Shown here piece by piece: positions 50,438 to 59,540 of a stretch of DNA of 64,000 nt (position 1 is its first letter; every line of letters starts with the position of its first letter). The DNA is taken from NCBI RefSeq assembly GCF_900089835.1, contig NZ_OANU01000002.1, forward strand, positions 427,639-491,638, written 5' to 3'. The notes under the pieces were generated by a model that ran no database searches, was not told where the DNA came from, and was given only the letters and a program-made list of their open reading frames with translations. The DNA comes from Vibrio thalassae (GTDB lineage Bacteria; Pseudomonadota; Gammaproteobacteria; Enterobacterales; Vibrionaceae). The position numbers and the translations under genes are program-made.

Positions 50438-51693
50438 GTATTACATTGAAACTAGCTTGGAAAAGTCTTCTCAACCGAAAAACTACCGCATTATTAACCA
50501 TTATGACCGTCGCTATTTCGGTGATTCTTCTCATGGGTGTTGAGCGGATTCGAACTCAAGCAAAAAGCAGTTTTGCCAATACGATTTCAGGTACTGACCT
50601 CATCGTTGGTGGCCGTTCTGGCCAAGTGAACCTGCTGCTCTACTCTGTCTTTCGTATTGGGAATGCTACCAACAATATCGACTGGAAAAGCTACGAAGAG
50701 TTTAGCCAACATCGCGCCGTTGATTGGGCGATTCCCATTTCGCTTGGAGACTCACACAAAGGGTTTCGAGTCATGGGAACTAATCACAGCTATTTTGAGC
50801 GCTACCAATATGGACAGAAGCAACATTTAAGCTTCTCTTCAGGTCATGAGTTTAATGGATTATTTGAAACCGTACTCGGCTCTGATGTTGCCAAATCGCT
50901 AGGCTATGACATTGGCAGTGAAATCATTATTGCACACGGCATCAGTGATGTAGGCTTTAGCCGCCATGAAAACCTCCCTTTTAAAGTGGTCGGTATACTG
51001 GCTCCAACAGGGACACCTGTCGATAAAACCGTTCATGTTTCGCTTGAGGCAATCGAAGCAATACATGTTGGTTGGGAGTCAGGGGCGAACCTCGGCAACA
51101 CACCCAGCAAAGAACAACTAGAGCAGATTGACTTCCAGCCTAAGCAAATCACCGCCATGTTGATAGGTCTTAAGAGCAAGATTCAAACCTTCGCTCTACA
51201 AAGACAGATTAATACCTATAAGCAAGAACCACTAAGCGCTATTCTTCCTGGGGTTGCCTTGCATGAATTGTGGGGCATGATGAGTGTGGCTGAACAAGCG
51301 TTGCTCATCGTCTCTATTTTTGTTGTTGTCGCCGGTTTGATGGGGATGCTTTCCAGCTTGTTAACCAGCTTACAAGAGAGACGCAGAGAAATGGCGATAC
51401 TGCGTGCCATGGGAGCAAGACCTCGACATGTATTTACCTTGTTGGTCAGTGAAGCGACGGTTCTAACTTCTGCGGGTATCATTTGCGGTATTGGTGGCAT
51501 GTATGCCATGCTAGCGGTCGCTGCGCCAATAATTACAGCAAACTACGGTATCAATATAGCACTGACCGCGATTACCGCTCACGAGTGGATGTTACTAGGG
51601 TTTGTTCAAATCGCAGGAATGGTCATTGGATTCTTCCCTGCGCTGCGCGCATACCGACAATCATTAAGCGATGGCATGACCATCCGAATTTAG
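50434..51693 (+). CDS. zrgC: FtsX-like ABC permease of the zinc cluster
   Basis: 419 residues with MacB_PCD/FtsX layout: N-terminal helix (about 17-35), a large periplasmic domain (about 40-285), then three helices (VSIFVVVAGLMGMLSSLLT, CGIGGMYAMLAVAAPIITA, LLGFVQIAGMVIGFFPALRAYR). The coupling stretch LQERRREMAILRAMGARPRHVF is clear. LolC/MacB-type permeases pull or push lipoproteins or exported compounds rather than ions, so how this serves zinc uptake is open. Overlaps zrgB by 4 bases. Confidence 0.85.
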   Translation: MSITLKLAWKSLLNRKTTALLTIMTVAISVILLMGVERIRTQAKSSFANTISGTDLIVGGRSGQVNLLLYSVFRIGNATNNIDWKSYEEFSQHRAVDWAIPISLGDSHKGFRVMGTNHSYFERYQYGQKQHLSFSSGHEFNGLFETVLGSDVAKSLGYDIGSEIIIAHGISDVGFSRHENLPFKVVGILAPTGTPVDKTVHVSLEAIEAIHVGWESGANLGNTPSKEQLEQIDFQPKQITAMLIGLKSKIQTFALQRQINTYKQEPLSAILPGVALHELWGMMSVAEQALLIVSIFVVVAGLMGMLSSLLTSLQERRREMAILRAMGARPRHVFTLLVSEATVLTSAGIICGIGGMYAMLAVAAPIITANYGINIALTAITAHEWMLLGFVQIAGMVIGFFPALRAYRQSLSDGMTIRI

Positions 51694-51703
51694 CGAGATT
51701 GAC

Positions 51704-52216
51704 ATGAAAATACTGCCTAAACTCGTTGGCATTCTATTATTAACGATAAGCATGCTCACACCACATATGGCGTTGGCACAGGATGAATCGGATCTATTAA
51801 AACTTGATTGGATCGATTTGATCCCTGAGAAAGAGCGTAATCAATTCGACGTAATGGGCATGCCTGCAATTGACCACTCAGGTGCTGCTATGGAGCAATC
51901 CAAACTCGGTTCCGTACGACAAGAGCTAAACGGTAGCACCGTAAAAATTCCTGGCTTTGTTATTCCACTTGAAGGCGATGAAGATATGGTGACCGAATTT
52001 CTTTTGGTTCCATACTTTGGGGCATGTATTCACGTACCACCACCGCCGCCAAACCAAATCATTTATGTGAAGTTTAAACAAGGTGCGCCTGTACATCGTT
52101 TGTGGGATGTTATTTACGTGGTAGGTACACTAAAAACGGAGACCATCAACTCTGAGCTTGCTGAAACTGGCTACCTGATTGATGGAATCCGTATTGAAGA
52201 TTATGACGATGGTTAG
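51704..52216 (+). CDS. zrgD: DUF3299 periplasmic protein of the zinc cluster
   Basis: 170 residues with signal peptide (about 1-25, LVGILLLTISMLTPHMALA). The mature part carries the DUF3299 mark FLLVPYFGACIHVPPPPPNQIIYVKF and VIPLEGDEDMVTEF, with one Cys and two His-type ligands near GACIHV. DUF3299 proteins often sit beside FtsX-type ABC permeases. It is the last gene of the Zur-headed run, with no clear terminator before the inverted repeat at 52267. Confidence 0.83.
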   Translation: MKILPKLVGILLLTISMLTPHMALAQDESDLLKLDWIDLIPEKERNQFDVMGMPAIDHSGAAMEQSKLGSVRQELNGSTVKIPGFVIPLEGDEDMVTEFLLVPYFGACIHVPPPPPNQIIYVKFKQGAPVHRLWDVIYVVGTLKTETINSELAETGYLIDGIRIEDYDDG

Positions 52217-52266
52217 AATTCACGCTGAATAGCGTAGAGACATTAAAAGTAAACATTTCCTCAACG

Positions 52267-52334
52267 GTGCTAGCTTGTCACCTTGCCAAACAATCTTCTA
52301 CCTAGTTGATGAAAGTAGAAAGATAAGCTAGCAC
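52267..52334. repeat. Long-loop inverted repeat after zrgD
   Basis: GTGCTAGCTTGTC (52267-52279) and GATAAGCTAGCAC (52322-52334) are inverted, 12 of 13 matching plus one G-T, with a 42-base loop. It covers the 3' end of the 34-aa ORF on the minus strand. No T run on either side; it could be a processing or Rho-dependent end for zrgD or for the small gene. Confidence 0.55.
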
Positions 52335-52406
52335 ACCGAGATAAACACAAAGTAATAGTGCTACCGAAACGTGTTTTTTAACTCTATTCCCTCCTGAGTG
52401 ACTCAT
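52302..52406 (-). CDS. Small single-pass membrane protein, 34 aa, unknown
   Basis: ATG 52406 to TAG 52302 encodes 34 residues: polar start MSHSGGNRVKKHVS, then a hydrophobic helix (about 13-32, VSVALLLCVYLGVLAYLSTF) and IN. A very strong ribosome site TAAGGAGGGC sits 5 bases from the ATG. Upstream on the minus strand TTGTAA and GATAAA (17-bp spacing) could be a promoter. The positive residues before the helix suggest N-in topology. The frame extends to an upstream ATG at 52430, but the ribosome site fixes 52406. It occupies the otherwise empty 343-bp gap (52217-52560-ish). No family recognised. Confidence 0.7.
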   Translation of the reverse strand: MSHSGGNRVKKHVSVALLLCVYLGVLAYLSTFIN

Positions 52407-52596
52407 ATAGCCCTCCTTAGTTACGCTCATAAATTTAACAAAAATTTATCATTTATCCCAGCTTTTTTTACAACATGCCGCTCGTTACCGATAATTCGGA
52501 AAATAGCTCACACAAATAGGGCTAGTCAGCACCAGAAAATCTCGCTAAATTGATCAGCAATTGGACAATTTTACCACCTACTCTGAATTCGTTTTT

Positions 52597-53499
52597 ATGA
52601 GCAAACTACCTGTCGAACCACAACCAAATCTCTCAGAACCCCATTCGCACAGCGAACAGGCTCACAAAAAAAGTCACCATATGAAAGACAGCGGCAGCCG
52701 AATACGTGCTCTTGCTCAAGCACACAATTTGGACGCATTAATCGCGGAAGAAACACCAACGAAAAGCTTGTTTGAACGCGCTATGCTGCGTGAAAAACAG
52801 AGCAAAGAACAGCGACAGAAAAACCTAGAACAGATTGTCAAAGCCGCGCTGGCATCATGTAACAATGAAGTGGCGGGAGAACCTGACTTTGATTGGCTGA
52901 TACGTTATTTCGACATGGCGAAAGAAATTCATAATAGTTCAATGCAAAAGCTGTGGGCTCAGGTACTAAAGCGAGAAGTAACCAATCCAGGGTCAACGTC
53001 AATGAAAGCTCTAAAAACCCTCAGAGACATGACGCCAAAAGAAGCACAAACCTTACAACGAGCAGCCTCTTTGGCTTGCAGTTTTGGGACTGATACTAGC
53101 AGGAAGTTACTGCTTGGCATTCGTCATCAGGCTGGGTTATTTAGCTTTTCCAAACGTGAAAGTCTTGATGAACTAAGCCTTGGTGAATTCCAACTTCCCT
53201 ACTCCAGCTTATTGCTACTTGTGGAGCTAGGCATCTTACTCGCCACCGAGTTAGAATCAGGAGAAATCACCAAAGAACCGGCGCTCAAACTCAACTATCA
53301 AGGTAAAGAACTGATGTTGCAACCAAAGCTTAAAGGCATCACGTTAACCTACTACCGCTTTACCCCAACGGGTAACGAGTTGTGTCAATTGCTTGGAAAC
53401 CGCAGCAATAACCAATATCATGATAAACTACTCGAGTTACTGAATAGAAAGTTTGTTGTGAGAACTGACACGACCCACTCGTTTCATCATACGGTTTAG
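52597..53499 (+). CDS. TIGR03899-like conserved protein
   Basis: 300 residues from ATG 52597 (the frame opens at TTG 52561). A polar, His-containing N-terminus (about 1-35) is followed by helices [68 protein letters not shown] core and a C-terminal part ([41 protein letters not shown]). It resembles the uncharacterised TIGR03899/DUF2806-like proteins. No signal or membrane span is sure. The stop overlaps the convergent cysC stop by 4 bases. Function unknown. Confidence 0.65.
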   Translation: MSKLPVEPQPNLSEPHSHSEQAHKKSHHMKDSGSRIRALAQAHNLDALIAEETPTKSLFERAMLREKQSKEQRQKNLEQIVKAALASCNNEVAGEPDFDWLIRYFDMAKEIHNSSMQKLWAQVLKREVTNPGSTSMKALKTLRDMTPKEAQTLQRAASLACSFGTDTSRKLLLGIRHQAGLFSFSKRESLDELSLGEFQLPYSSLLLLVELGILLATELESGEITKEPALKLNYQGKELMLQPKLKGITLTYYRFTPTGNELCQLLGNRSNNQYHDKLLELLNRKFVVRTDTTHSFHHTV

Positions 53500-54128
53500 C
53501 GAATGATACTTCGTTCAGTTAGAACTTGAATACACTGCTTCACCAGTTCTGAAACCTCATACACATCAGCATTTAAATGAATTTCAGGTTCAACGGGTTG
53601 TTCATATTCAGAATCTATCCCTGTAAAATTGTTAATCTCTCCCGCTCGTGCTTTCTTATATAACCCTTTAGGATCGCGCGCTTCACAAACTGCTAAGCTC
53701 GCATTCACAAAGACTTCCAAGAATTCTCCTTGAGGTAATAGTTCACGTACTAACGATCGCTCTTCACGATGAGGAGAGATAAAGGCAGAAAGCACGATAA
53801 GGCCCGCGTCCGCCATCAATTTTGTTAGTTCACCAACTCGTCGAATATTCTCTCGCCGATCTTGCTTAGAAAAACCCAGATCTCGACAGAGTCCATGTCG
53901 CACATTATCGCCATCTAGCAAATAGGTGTGGTAACCGCGTTGCGTCAGCTCAGTTTCTAGAGCCCCTGCCACCGTTGATTTTCCAGCCCCGGAAAGCCCC
54001 GTAAACCACAATACTACTGGCTGCTGATTTTTTAAGGTTGCACGCTCTGACTTGGTTACCTGATGCTGATGCCAAATAACGTTTTCATCTTTGTTTATTT
54101 CGGCGCTTGCCAGTACACTATTTGACAT
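53496..54128 (-). CDS. cysC: Adenylylsulfate kinase CysC
   Basis: Phosphorylates adenylyl sulfate to PAPS in assimilatory sulfate reduction. It has 210 residues: N-terminal [42 protein letters not shown] (P-loop GLSGAGKST), [32 protein letters not shown], and [18 protein letters not shown] with [24 protein letters not shown]. Last gene of the minus-strand sulfate operon. Its 3' end overlaps the convergent gene by 4 bases, with no terminator in between. Confidence 0.96.
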   Translation of the reverse strand: MSNSVLASAEINKDENVIWHQHQVTKSERATLKNQQPVVLWFTGLSGAGKSTVAGALETELTQRGYHTYLLDGDNVRHGLCRDLGFSKQDRRENIRRVGELTKLMADAGLIVLSAFISPHREERSLVRELLPQGEFLEVFVNASLAVCEARDPKGLYKKARAGEINNFTGIDSEYEQPVEPEIHLNADVYEVSELVKQCIQVLTERSIIR

Positions 54129-54149
54129 AGTAAGTCCTTGTAAAAATAC

Positions 54150-55874
54150 TTAAAACGGAAAGAAATAGGGAATAAGTGCCAATACCAAAACGGAATAGAC
54201 AATAGAGATAGGTATCCCAATTCTCATGTAATCTCTCAGTTGGTAATTACCAACGCTATAAACCAGTAGATTAGTCTGATAACCATAAGGAGAGATAAAA
54301 CTCGCGCTCGCACCAAACAGCACAGCCATTATGAAAGGCATGGGATCAACGCCGTAGCCGACCGCCATACTGTAGCCTATGGGAAATGCCAGTGCCGCGG
54401 CAGCATTGTTGGTCACCAATTCGGTTAGGATAAGTGTCACTAAGTAAGTGGCCACTAACGCTCCAAATACGCCCCAACCATTGAATAGCTCGATAAACAT
54501 CTCCCCCATATGCTCAGAGAGGCCAGTTGATATCATCAACTGCGCGATAGACAACGCCGAGCCAACAATCACCACAATGTCGACCGGAAAGCGACGCCTT
54601 AGCTCGCCGATATTAACGATGCCAAAGGCCAGAACCGCAATTAGATACAGTGCTAGCCCCTTAATTATGGGGAGAATGTGAGTGAGTGCTAACGCAATCA
54701 CAGCAACAAAACCAAGCAGCACGTAACTCGATTTAGCAAAATCAAGTTTGGCACTGGAATCTAAGTCATTGACCAGCACAAACTCTTTTCGATGCTGGCG
54801 GCGTGCCTGTTCGAACCCTTTCCCAGGCGCCAACACCAATGTATCACCGGCCTGTAAGATAATATTGCCAAGACCACCTTCTAGTCGTTCATGACCACGC
54901 CGAATCGCCACCACAACCGCATCAAAACGGTCACGAAAATGGCTCGACTTAAGTGTGTTATTACAGAAGGTCGCCGAGGAGCTGACCACCACTTCCAATA
55001 GATTTTGTCCGTTGAGATGGTGTTGTCCAAAAAACGTCAAACCTTGAATCTCTTGAAGAGTCGCAACGCTTTCCACATCACCACAAAACAGCAGGCGATC
55101 CTTAGCTTGAAGGATAAAGTGCGGGTCAACTGAAGCCAGTGTTTCACCATCTCGTACCACTTCGGCCAAAAACAACTTTCGCAGTGCCCTGAGATTGTTC
55201 TCGGCAATGCTTCGTCCTACTAGTGGTGAGCCTGGCTCTACTCGAGCTTCTAAAAAGTAGGGTAAATCGTCTTGATTCGCATCATCATAATTGGGCAGAA
55301 GATAACTCAATGGAATCAGCACCAAAACGCCACCGACTAAGACACTAAGTCCTATCCAAGTAGGTGCGAAAAAGTCCAAACTGGGTAAGCCCACATCTTC
55401 GACGAAGCTATTGATTATAAGGTTGGTAGAAGTACCAATGAGCGTCAGTGTGCCTCCAAGGATAGCCGCATACGATAAAGGAATAAGCAGCTTTGAAGGG
55501 GCATGACGCTGGTTGCGCTTAATAGCGCCAATTAATGACACTACAACAGCGGTATTGTTGGTAAAAGAAGAGAGCAAAGCCGTAGAGACCCCAAGCTTTG
55601 CCACCACTGAGCCTAAACGGCCTGTAGCAATGGAACGACTGACCCAACTGATCAATCGCGTTTTTTCTAACGCAGCGGATGAAAGAATCAGTAGCACCAA
55701 TGTTAATAGCGACGAATTCGTAAAATTAGTCGCTATCGCATTGAGCTCCAACATCCCGGATATAAATGCAATAAACGCAGCACCAGCAAAGATAAAGCTC
55801 GGTTTTATCTGGGTCGCTACCAAGCAAGCAATGATAGACATCAACAGTGCCAGCACTACTCCTTGTTCCCACAT
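54150..55874 (-). CDS. SLC13-type permease with two RCK-C domains, probable sulfate transporter
   Basis: 574 residues, about ten to twelve membrane helices with a central soluble block of two TrkA-C/RCK_C domains (about 200-370; RVEPGSPLVGRSIAENNLRALRKLFLAEVVRDGE, HLNGQNLLEVVVSSSATFCNNTLKSSHFRDRFDAVVVAIRR). Membrane motifs of the sodium/anion symporter family are SFTNNTAVVVSLIGAIKRNQ, GGTLTLIGTSTNLIIN, and TNNAAAALAFPIGYSMA. It lies between cysN and cysC, so sulfate import is the likely job. The substrate is inferred from position. Confidence 0.85.
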   Translation of the reverse strand: MWEQGVVLALLMSIIACLVATQIKPSFIFAGAAFIAFISGMLELNAIATNFTNSSLLTLVLLILSSAALEKTRLISWVSRSIATGRLGSVVAKLGVSTALLSSFTNNTAVVVSLIGAIKRNQRHAPSKLLIPLSYAAILGGTLTLIGTSTNLIINSFVEDVGLPSLDFFAPTWIGLSVLVGGVLVLIPLSYLLPNYDDANQDDLPYFLEARVEPGSPLVGRSIAENNLRALRKLFLAEVVRDGETLASVDPHFILQAKDRLLFCGDVESVATLQEIQGLTFFGQHHLNGQNLLEVVVSSSATFCNNTLKSSHFRDRFDAVVVAIRRGHERLEGGLGNIILQAGDTLVLAPGKGFEQARRQHRKEFVLVNDLDSSAKLDFAKSSYVLLGFVAVIALALTHILPIIKGLALYLIAVLAFGIVNIGELRRRFPVDIVVIVGSALSIAQLMISTGLSEHMGEMFIELFNGWGVFGALVATYLVTLILTELVTNNAAAALAFPIGYSMAVGYGVDPMPFIMAVLFGASASFISPYGYQTNLLVYSVGNYQLRDYMRIGIPISIVYSVLVLALIPYFFPF

Positions 55875-55945
55875 ATCCTTCCCCTTACTGCTTAACGCTA
55901 CGTTGCATTGGTTTCACGTCACAATCGTTCTAACTAACCATGACG

Positions 55946-57358
55946 TTAGATGTTGGCATCCCACTCAGGGAAGTGCCTCATAATCAGTGCTTTCAGCTCT
56001 TTCTCAAATGCCCCCATACGCTCTTGAGGTGAACGTTGTTCTTCCGCTAATGCCTCACGAACCAAGCCTGCACCGACTGTGACATTAGTGAGTCGGTCGA
56101 TAACAATAAAACCGCCGGTATCTTGCACCGCATCATAACTATCTAGCGCAACCGACTCTGTAAGTGACCACTCACATAAACCAATACCGTTAAGAGGCAA
56201 GGCGTCAGTATCAAAAGACTTCAGTGTATTAATGTCATATTGATGACGAACACCTTCTAGCTGGCCCTGAGTTTTCTTACCCGCGATCTTGATGTCATAG
56301 CTTTTACCTGCAGCCAAAGACTCATCAGTCATCCAAACCACATCAGCAAGCAGACGATTTGACGACACCACTTTCGCGTCTTGTTTCACAATCAAGTCAC
56401 CGCGACTAATATCGATCTCATCACTTAAAGTCAGAGTTACTGCTTGACCAGCAAATGCGCGAGGCAAATCACCATCGAACGTCACAATACGTTCTACACG
56501 TGATGTTTTCCCAGAAGGTAGTGCTTTGATTTCATCGCCAACCTGTATTTCGCCTGAACCAATGGTGCCAGCAAAACCGCGAAAATCGAGGTTAGGTCTA
56601 TTCACATATTGCACTGGGAATCGGAAATCTCCGCTTTGCTTCTCCTGATCGATATCGACTTTTTCTAGCAGATCAAGCAGTGGCTCTCCTTGATACCAAT
56701 CCATGTTGCTGCTCAAGTCGACCACGTTATCGCCTTCTAGAGCAGAGATAGGAATCATCTGGATATTGATGTCTTTACCTAAGTTTTCCGAAAACGTTAG
56801 GTATTCATCACGAATTGCTTCGTAACGCTGTTGAGAGAAGTCCACTAGGTCCATTTTATTCACTGCGACGATAAAGTGCTTGAGACCCAACAAGCTCGAA
56901 ATAAACGAATGACGACGCGTCTGATCCAATACCCCTTTTCGAGCATCGATCAAGATAACCGCAAGGTCACAAGTCGACGCACCGGTCGCCATGTTACGAG
57001 TGTATTGTTCGTGTCCTGGCGTATCAGCAATAATGAATTTTCGTTTCTGGGTTGAGAAATAACGGTAAGCCACATCGATGGTAATACCTTGTTCTCGCTC
57101 CGCTTGCAGACCATCAACCAATAAGGCTAAGTCAGGCTTCTCACCCGTTGTTCCCACTCGTTGACTATCCGAGTGAACAGCCGCCAATTGATCTTCATAG
57201 ATTTGCTTAGAGTCGTGGAGTAAACGACCAATTAAGGTACTCTTGCCATCATCAACCGAACCGCACGTCAGGAATCGGAGTAAAGATTTGTGTTGATGCT
57301 GATTCAGGTAGCCTTCAATACCTAGTTCAGCAAGTTGTGCTTCTACTGCGCTATTCAT
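55946..57358 (-). CDS. cysN: Sulfate adenylyltransferase GTPase subunit CysN
   Basis: GTPase that drives APS formation by CysD. It has 470 residues, EF-Tu-like: G1 [17 protein letters not shown], switch [44 protein letters not shown], then beta-barrel domains ([33 protein letters not shown]). No fused CysC kinase domain, consistent with the separate cysC gene. 18 bp after cysD. Confidence 0.96.
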   Translation of the reverse strand: MNSAVEAQLAELGIEGYLNQHQHKSLLRFLTCGSVDDGKSTLIGRLLHDSKQIYEDQLAAVHSDSQRVGTTGEKPDLALLVDGLQAEREQGITIDVAYRYFSTQKRKFIIADTPGHEQYTRNMATGASTCDLAVILIDARKGVLDQTRRHSFISSLLGLKHFIVAVNKMDLVDFSQQRYEAIRDEYLTFSENLGKDINIQMIPISALEGDNVVDLSSNMDWYQGEPLLDLLEKVDIDQEKQSGDFRFPVQYVNRPNLDFRGFAGTIGSGEIQVGDEIKALPSGKTSRVERIVTFDGDLPRAFAGQAVTLTLSDEIDISRGDLIVKQDAKVVSSNRLLADVVWMTDESLAAGKSYDIKIAGKKTQGQLEGVRHQYDINTLKSFDTDALPLNGIGLCEWSLTESVALDSYDAVQDTGGFIVIDRLTNVTVGAGLVREALAEEQRSPQERMGAFEKELKALIMRHFPEWDANI

Positions 57359-57376
57359 AATCTGTTCCTTCGATCG

Positions 57377-58285
57377 TTAAAAGTAGCCTTGACGTTTCTT
57401 AAGCTCCATCGATCCTGACTGATCGTGGTCGATCGCTCGTCCTTGTCGCTCACTAGATGTGGCCACTAACATTTCTTCTATAATGCCTGTCAGTGTGTTC
57501 GCCTCCGATTCAACGGCCCCCGTTAATGGGTAGCAACCTAATGTTCTAAAGCGTACGCTCTTATCTTCCACCGTTTCATCAGGACCAATCTCCATGCGCT
57601 CGTCATCAACCATGATCAGCATGCCATCACGCTCGACAACGGGACGAGGGGCGGCAAGATAGAGTGGAACGATTTCGATATTCTCTAAGTAGATGTATTG
57701 CCAAATATCAAGCTCAGTCCAGTTAGAGAGCGGGAATACACGAATGCTCTCACCTTTATTGATTTGACCGTTGTAGGTTTTCCACAGCTCTGGACGTTGG
57801 TTTTTAGGGTCCCAAGTATGGTTCTTGTCACGGAAAGAGTAGACTCGCTCCTTAGCTCTCGACTTCTCCTCATCGCGTCTTGCACCACCAAACGCCGCAT
57901 CAAAACCGTATTTGTTTAGTGCTTGCTTAAGTCCCTGTGTCTTCATGATATCGGTGTGCTTTGAAGAACCGTGTACAAATGGACTGCACCCCATCGCCAG
58001 CCCTTCTGGGTTCTTGTGAACCAAAAGCTCAAATCCATATTTCTCTGCAGTGCGATCGCGAAATTCGATCATCTCTTTGAATTTCCAGTCGGTATCTACG
58101 TGCAGCAATGGAAATGGGATTTTTCCGGGATAAAACGCTTTGCGCGCTAGGTGCAACATGACAGAGGAATCTTTACCGATGGAGTACATCATCACCGGGT
58201 TATCAAATTCGGCCGCCACTTCTCGGATGATATGGATGCTTTCGGCTTCCAACTGTTTTAGGTGTGTGAGTCTTTCTTGATCCAT
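57377..58285 (-). CDS. cysD: Sulfate adenylyltransferase subunit CysD
   Basis: Forms adenylyl sulfate from sulfate and ATP with CysN. It has 302 residues, PP-loop ATP pyrophosphatase fold: [80 protein letters not shown], and [18 protein letters not shown]. It follows cobA by 70 bp. Confidence 0.96.
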   Translation of the reverse strand: MDQERLTHLKQLEAESIHIIREVAAEFDNPVMMYSIGKDSSVMLHLARKAFYPGKIPFPLLHVDTDWKFKEMIEFRDRTAEKYGFELLVHKNPEGLAMGCSPFVHGSSKHTDIMKTQGLKQALNKYGFDAAFGGARRDEEKSRAKERVYSFRDKNHTWDPKNQRPELWKTYNGQINKGESIRVFPLSNWTELDIWQYIYLENIEIVPLYLAAPRPVVERDGMLIMVDDERMEIGPDETVEDKSVRFRTLGCYPLTGAVESEANTLTGIIEEMLVATSSERQGRAIDHDQSGSMELKKRQGYF

Positions 58286-58355
58286 GTGTTGTGCTTCCTT
58301 TTTCTATGTCAGCCACCCAGTGACTAACACAAGACTGATTCAGTAATAGCTATAA

Positions 58356-59231
58356 TCAGGCACGCTGGCTTGCGACCTGCTGTTGTGGCTTCATCTCATC
58401 ATGGTCTTGGCCAAACCACGAAAGTTCATCAGCAAGAGACACGACCTCTCCCACAACAATAAGTGCTGGAGATTCAGCGTGTTGTGCTAATTCCAGTAAG
58501 TTCGATAAGGTGCCACGTAATACTCTCTGTGACCGCTGAGTCCCACGTTCGATAATCGCAACTGGAACCGTTTTACTGCGACCGTGCGCCAGTAGTTGTT
58601 GCTGTATGTAGTCGGACTTCATCAGCCCCATATAGATGACAAGTGTTTGATTACCTCTGGAGAGCGTTGACCAATCCATATCATCAGCATCAGGCTTTAA
58701 ATGTCCGGTGACAAACAGTGCAGATTGTGCGTAATCACGATGAGTAAGTGGAATGCCCGCGTAAGCTGTTGCGCCTGCTGCTGCAGTAATACCTGGAATG
58801 ACTTGGAATTGAATACCTGCTGCTGCAAGCATTTGAAGCTCTTCACCACCACGGCCAAATACGAAAGGATCGCCGCCTTTAATGCGTGCGACTTTATGCC
58901 CACATTTCGCAAACTCTACCAACAGTTGGTTGGTCTTCTCTTGGGGAACACTATGATGACCGGCGCGCTTACCTACACAAACTAAGATGGTACTTTCCGG
59001 AACCAACGCCATGATTTCATCAGAAACCAAATAGTCGTAAAGCACGACATCCGCTTGTTGAAGGAAGTTAAATGCCTTCAGGGTCAATAATTCAGGATCG
59101 CCAGGACCGGCTCCAATCAGCGCAACTTCACCTGCTCGCAATATTGAACTTGGCAACTTGGGCTTACGGTAGCTGCTCACCAAAGTTGGTGTGGCTACCT
59201 TGCCCTTTGGTAATGGTTGGGACGAATCCAT
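58356..59231 (-). CDS. cobA: Uroporphyrinogen-III C-methyltransferase
   Basis: Methylates uroporphyrinogen III twice from S-adenosylmethionine to make precorrin-2, on the way to siroheme for sulfite and nitrite reductases. It has 291 residues with only the methyltransferase domain: [87 protein letters not shown] and TLVIYMGL. No CysG ferrochelatase/dehydrogenase part. First gene of the sulfate operon, which explains the siroheme link. Confidence 0.93.
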   Translation of the reverse strand: MDSSQPLPKGKVATPTLVSSYRKPKLPSSILRAGEVALIGAGPGDPELLTLKAFNFLQQADVVLYDYLVSDEIMALVPESTILVCVGKRAGHHSVPQEKTNQLLVEFAKCGHKVARIKGGDPFVFGRGGEELQMLAAAGIQFQVIPGITAAAGATAYAGIPLTHRDYAQSALFVTGHLKPDADDMDWSTLSRGNQTLVIYMGLMKSDYIQQQLLAHGRSKTVPVAIIERGTQRSQRVLRGTLSNLLELAQHAESPALIVVGEVVSLADELSWFGQDHDEMKPQQQVASQRA

Positions 59232-59540
59232 AATAACAATCCTTCGCTAATCGAATGATGGCATTATGACCATTCCTCTATATTACCTGAAATTCTAAAA
59301 TTTCATTTTTTATTCCAAAACCCACTAAGAACTTTATTTTTCTCCACTATGTCGTGTCTTGGCCGACTCTCCTTCCTCATTTCAATATTGAAGTGAGGCT
59401 TTAACAAAAAGTTGCGAGATGTGTATCATAATGCGCCTGAATGTGCATTTAAGATCACAGTTTTTATGTACACGTAAACTTTCTTACACAACAAATTGCT
59501 AGACTTAGCAGGTTTAAAATCAATTCCCCCTGAAAAGGAT
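59232..59540. promoter_or_regulatory. 309-bp divergent control region, cobA / cpdB
   Basis: No credible ORF. It holds a 24-bp near-perfect palindrome at 59375-59398 (arms CCTCA-x-TTCAAT, mirror ATTGAA-x-TGAGG). TTTTATTCC-type elements near 59307-59315 resemble the half-sites of CysB, the expected activator of cys genes. A TGTGC-N8-TCACA pair near 59443-59460 has the wrong spacing for CRP. Three possible promoters cannot be separated by eye. Confidence 0.4.

Noticed and set aside
59443..59460. CRP site before cpdB
   Set aside because: TGTGC and TCACA are separated by 8 instead of 6 bases, and the left half is imperfect.
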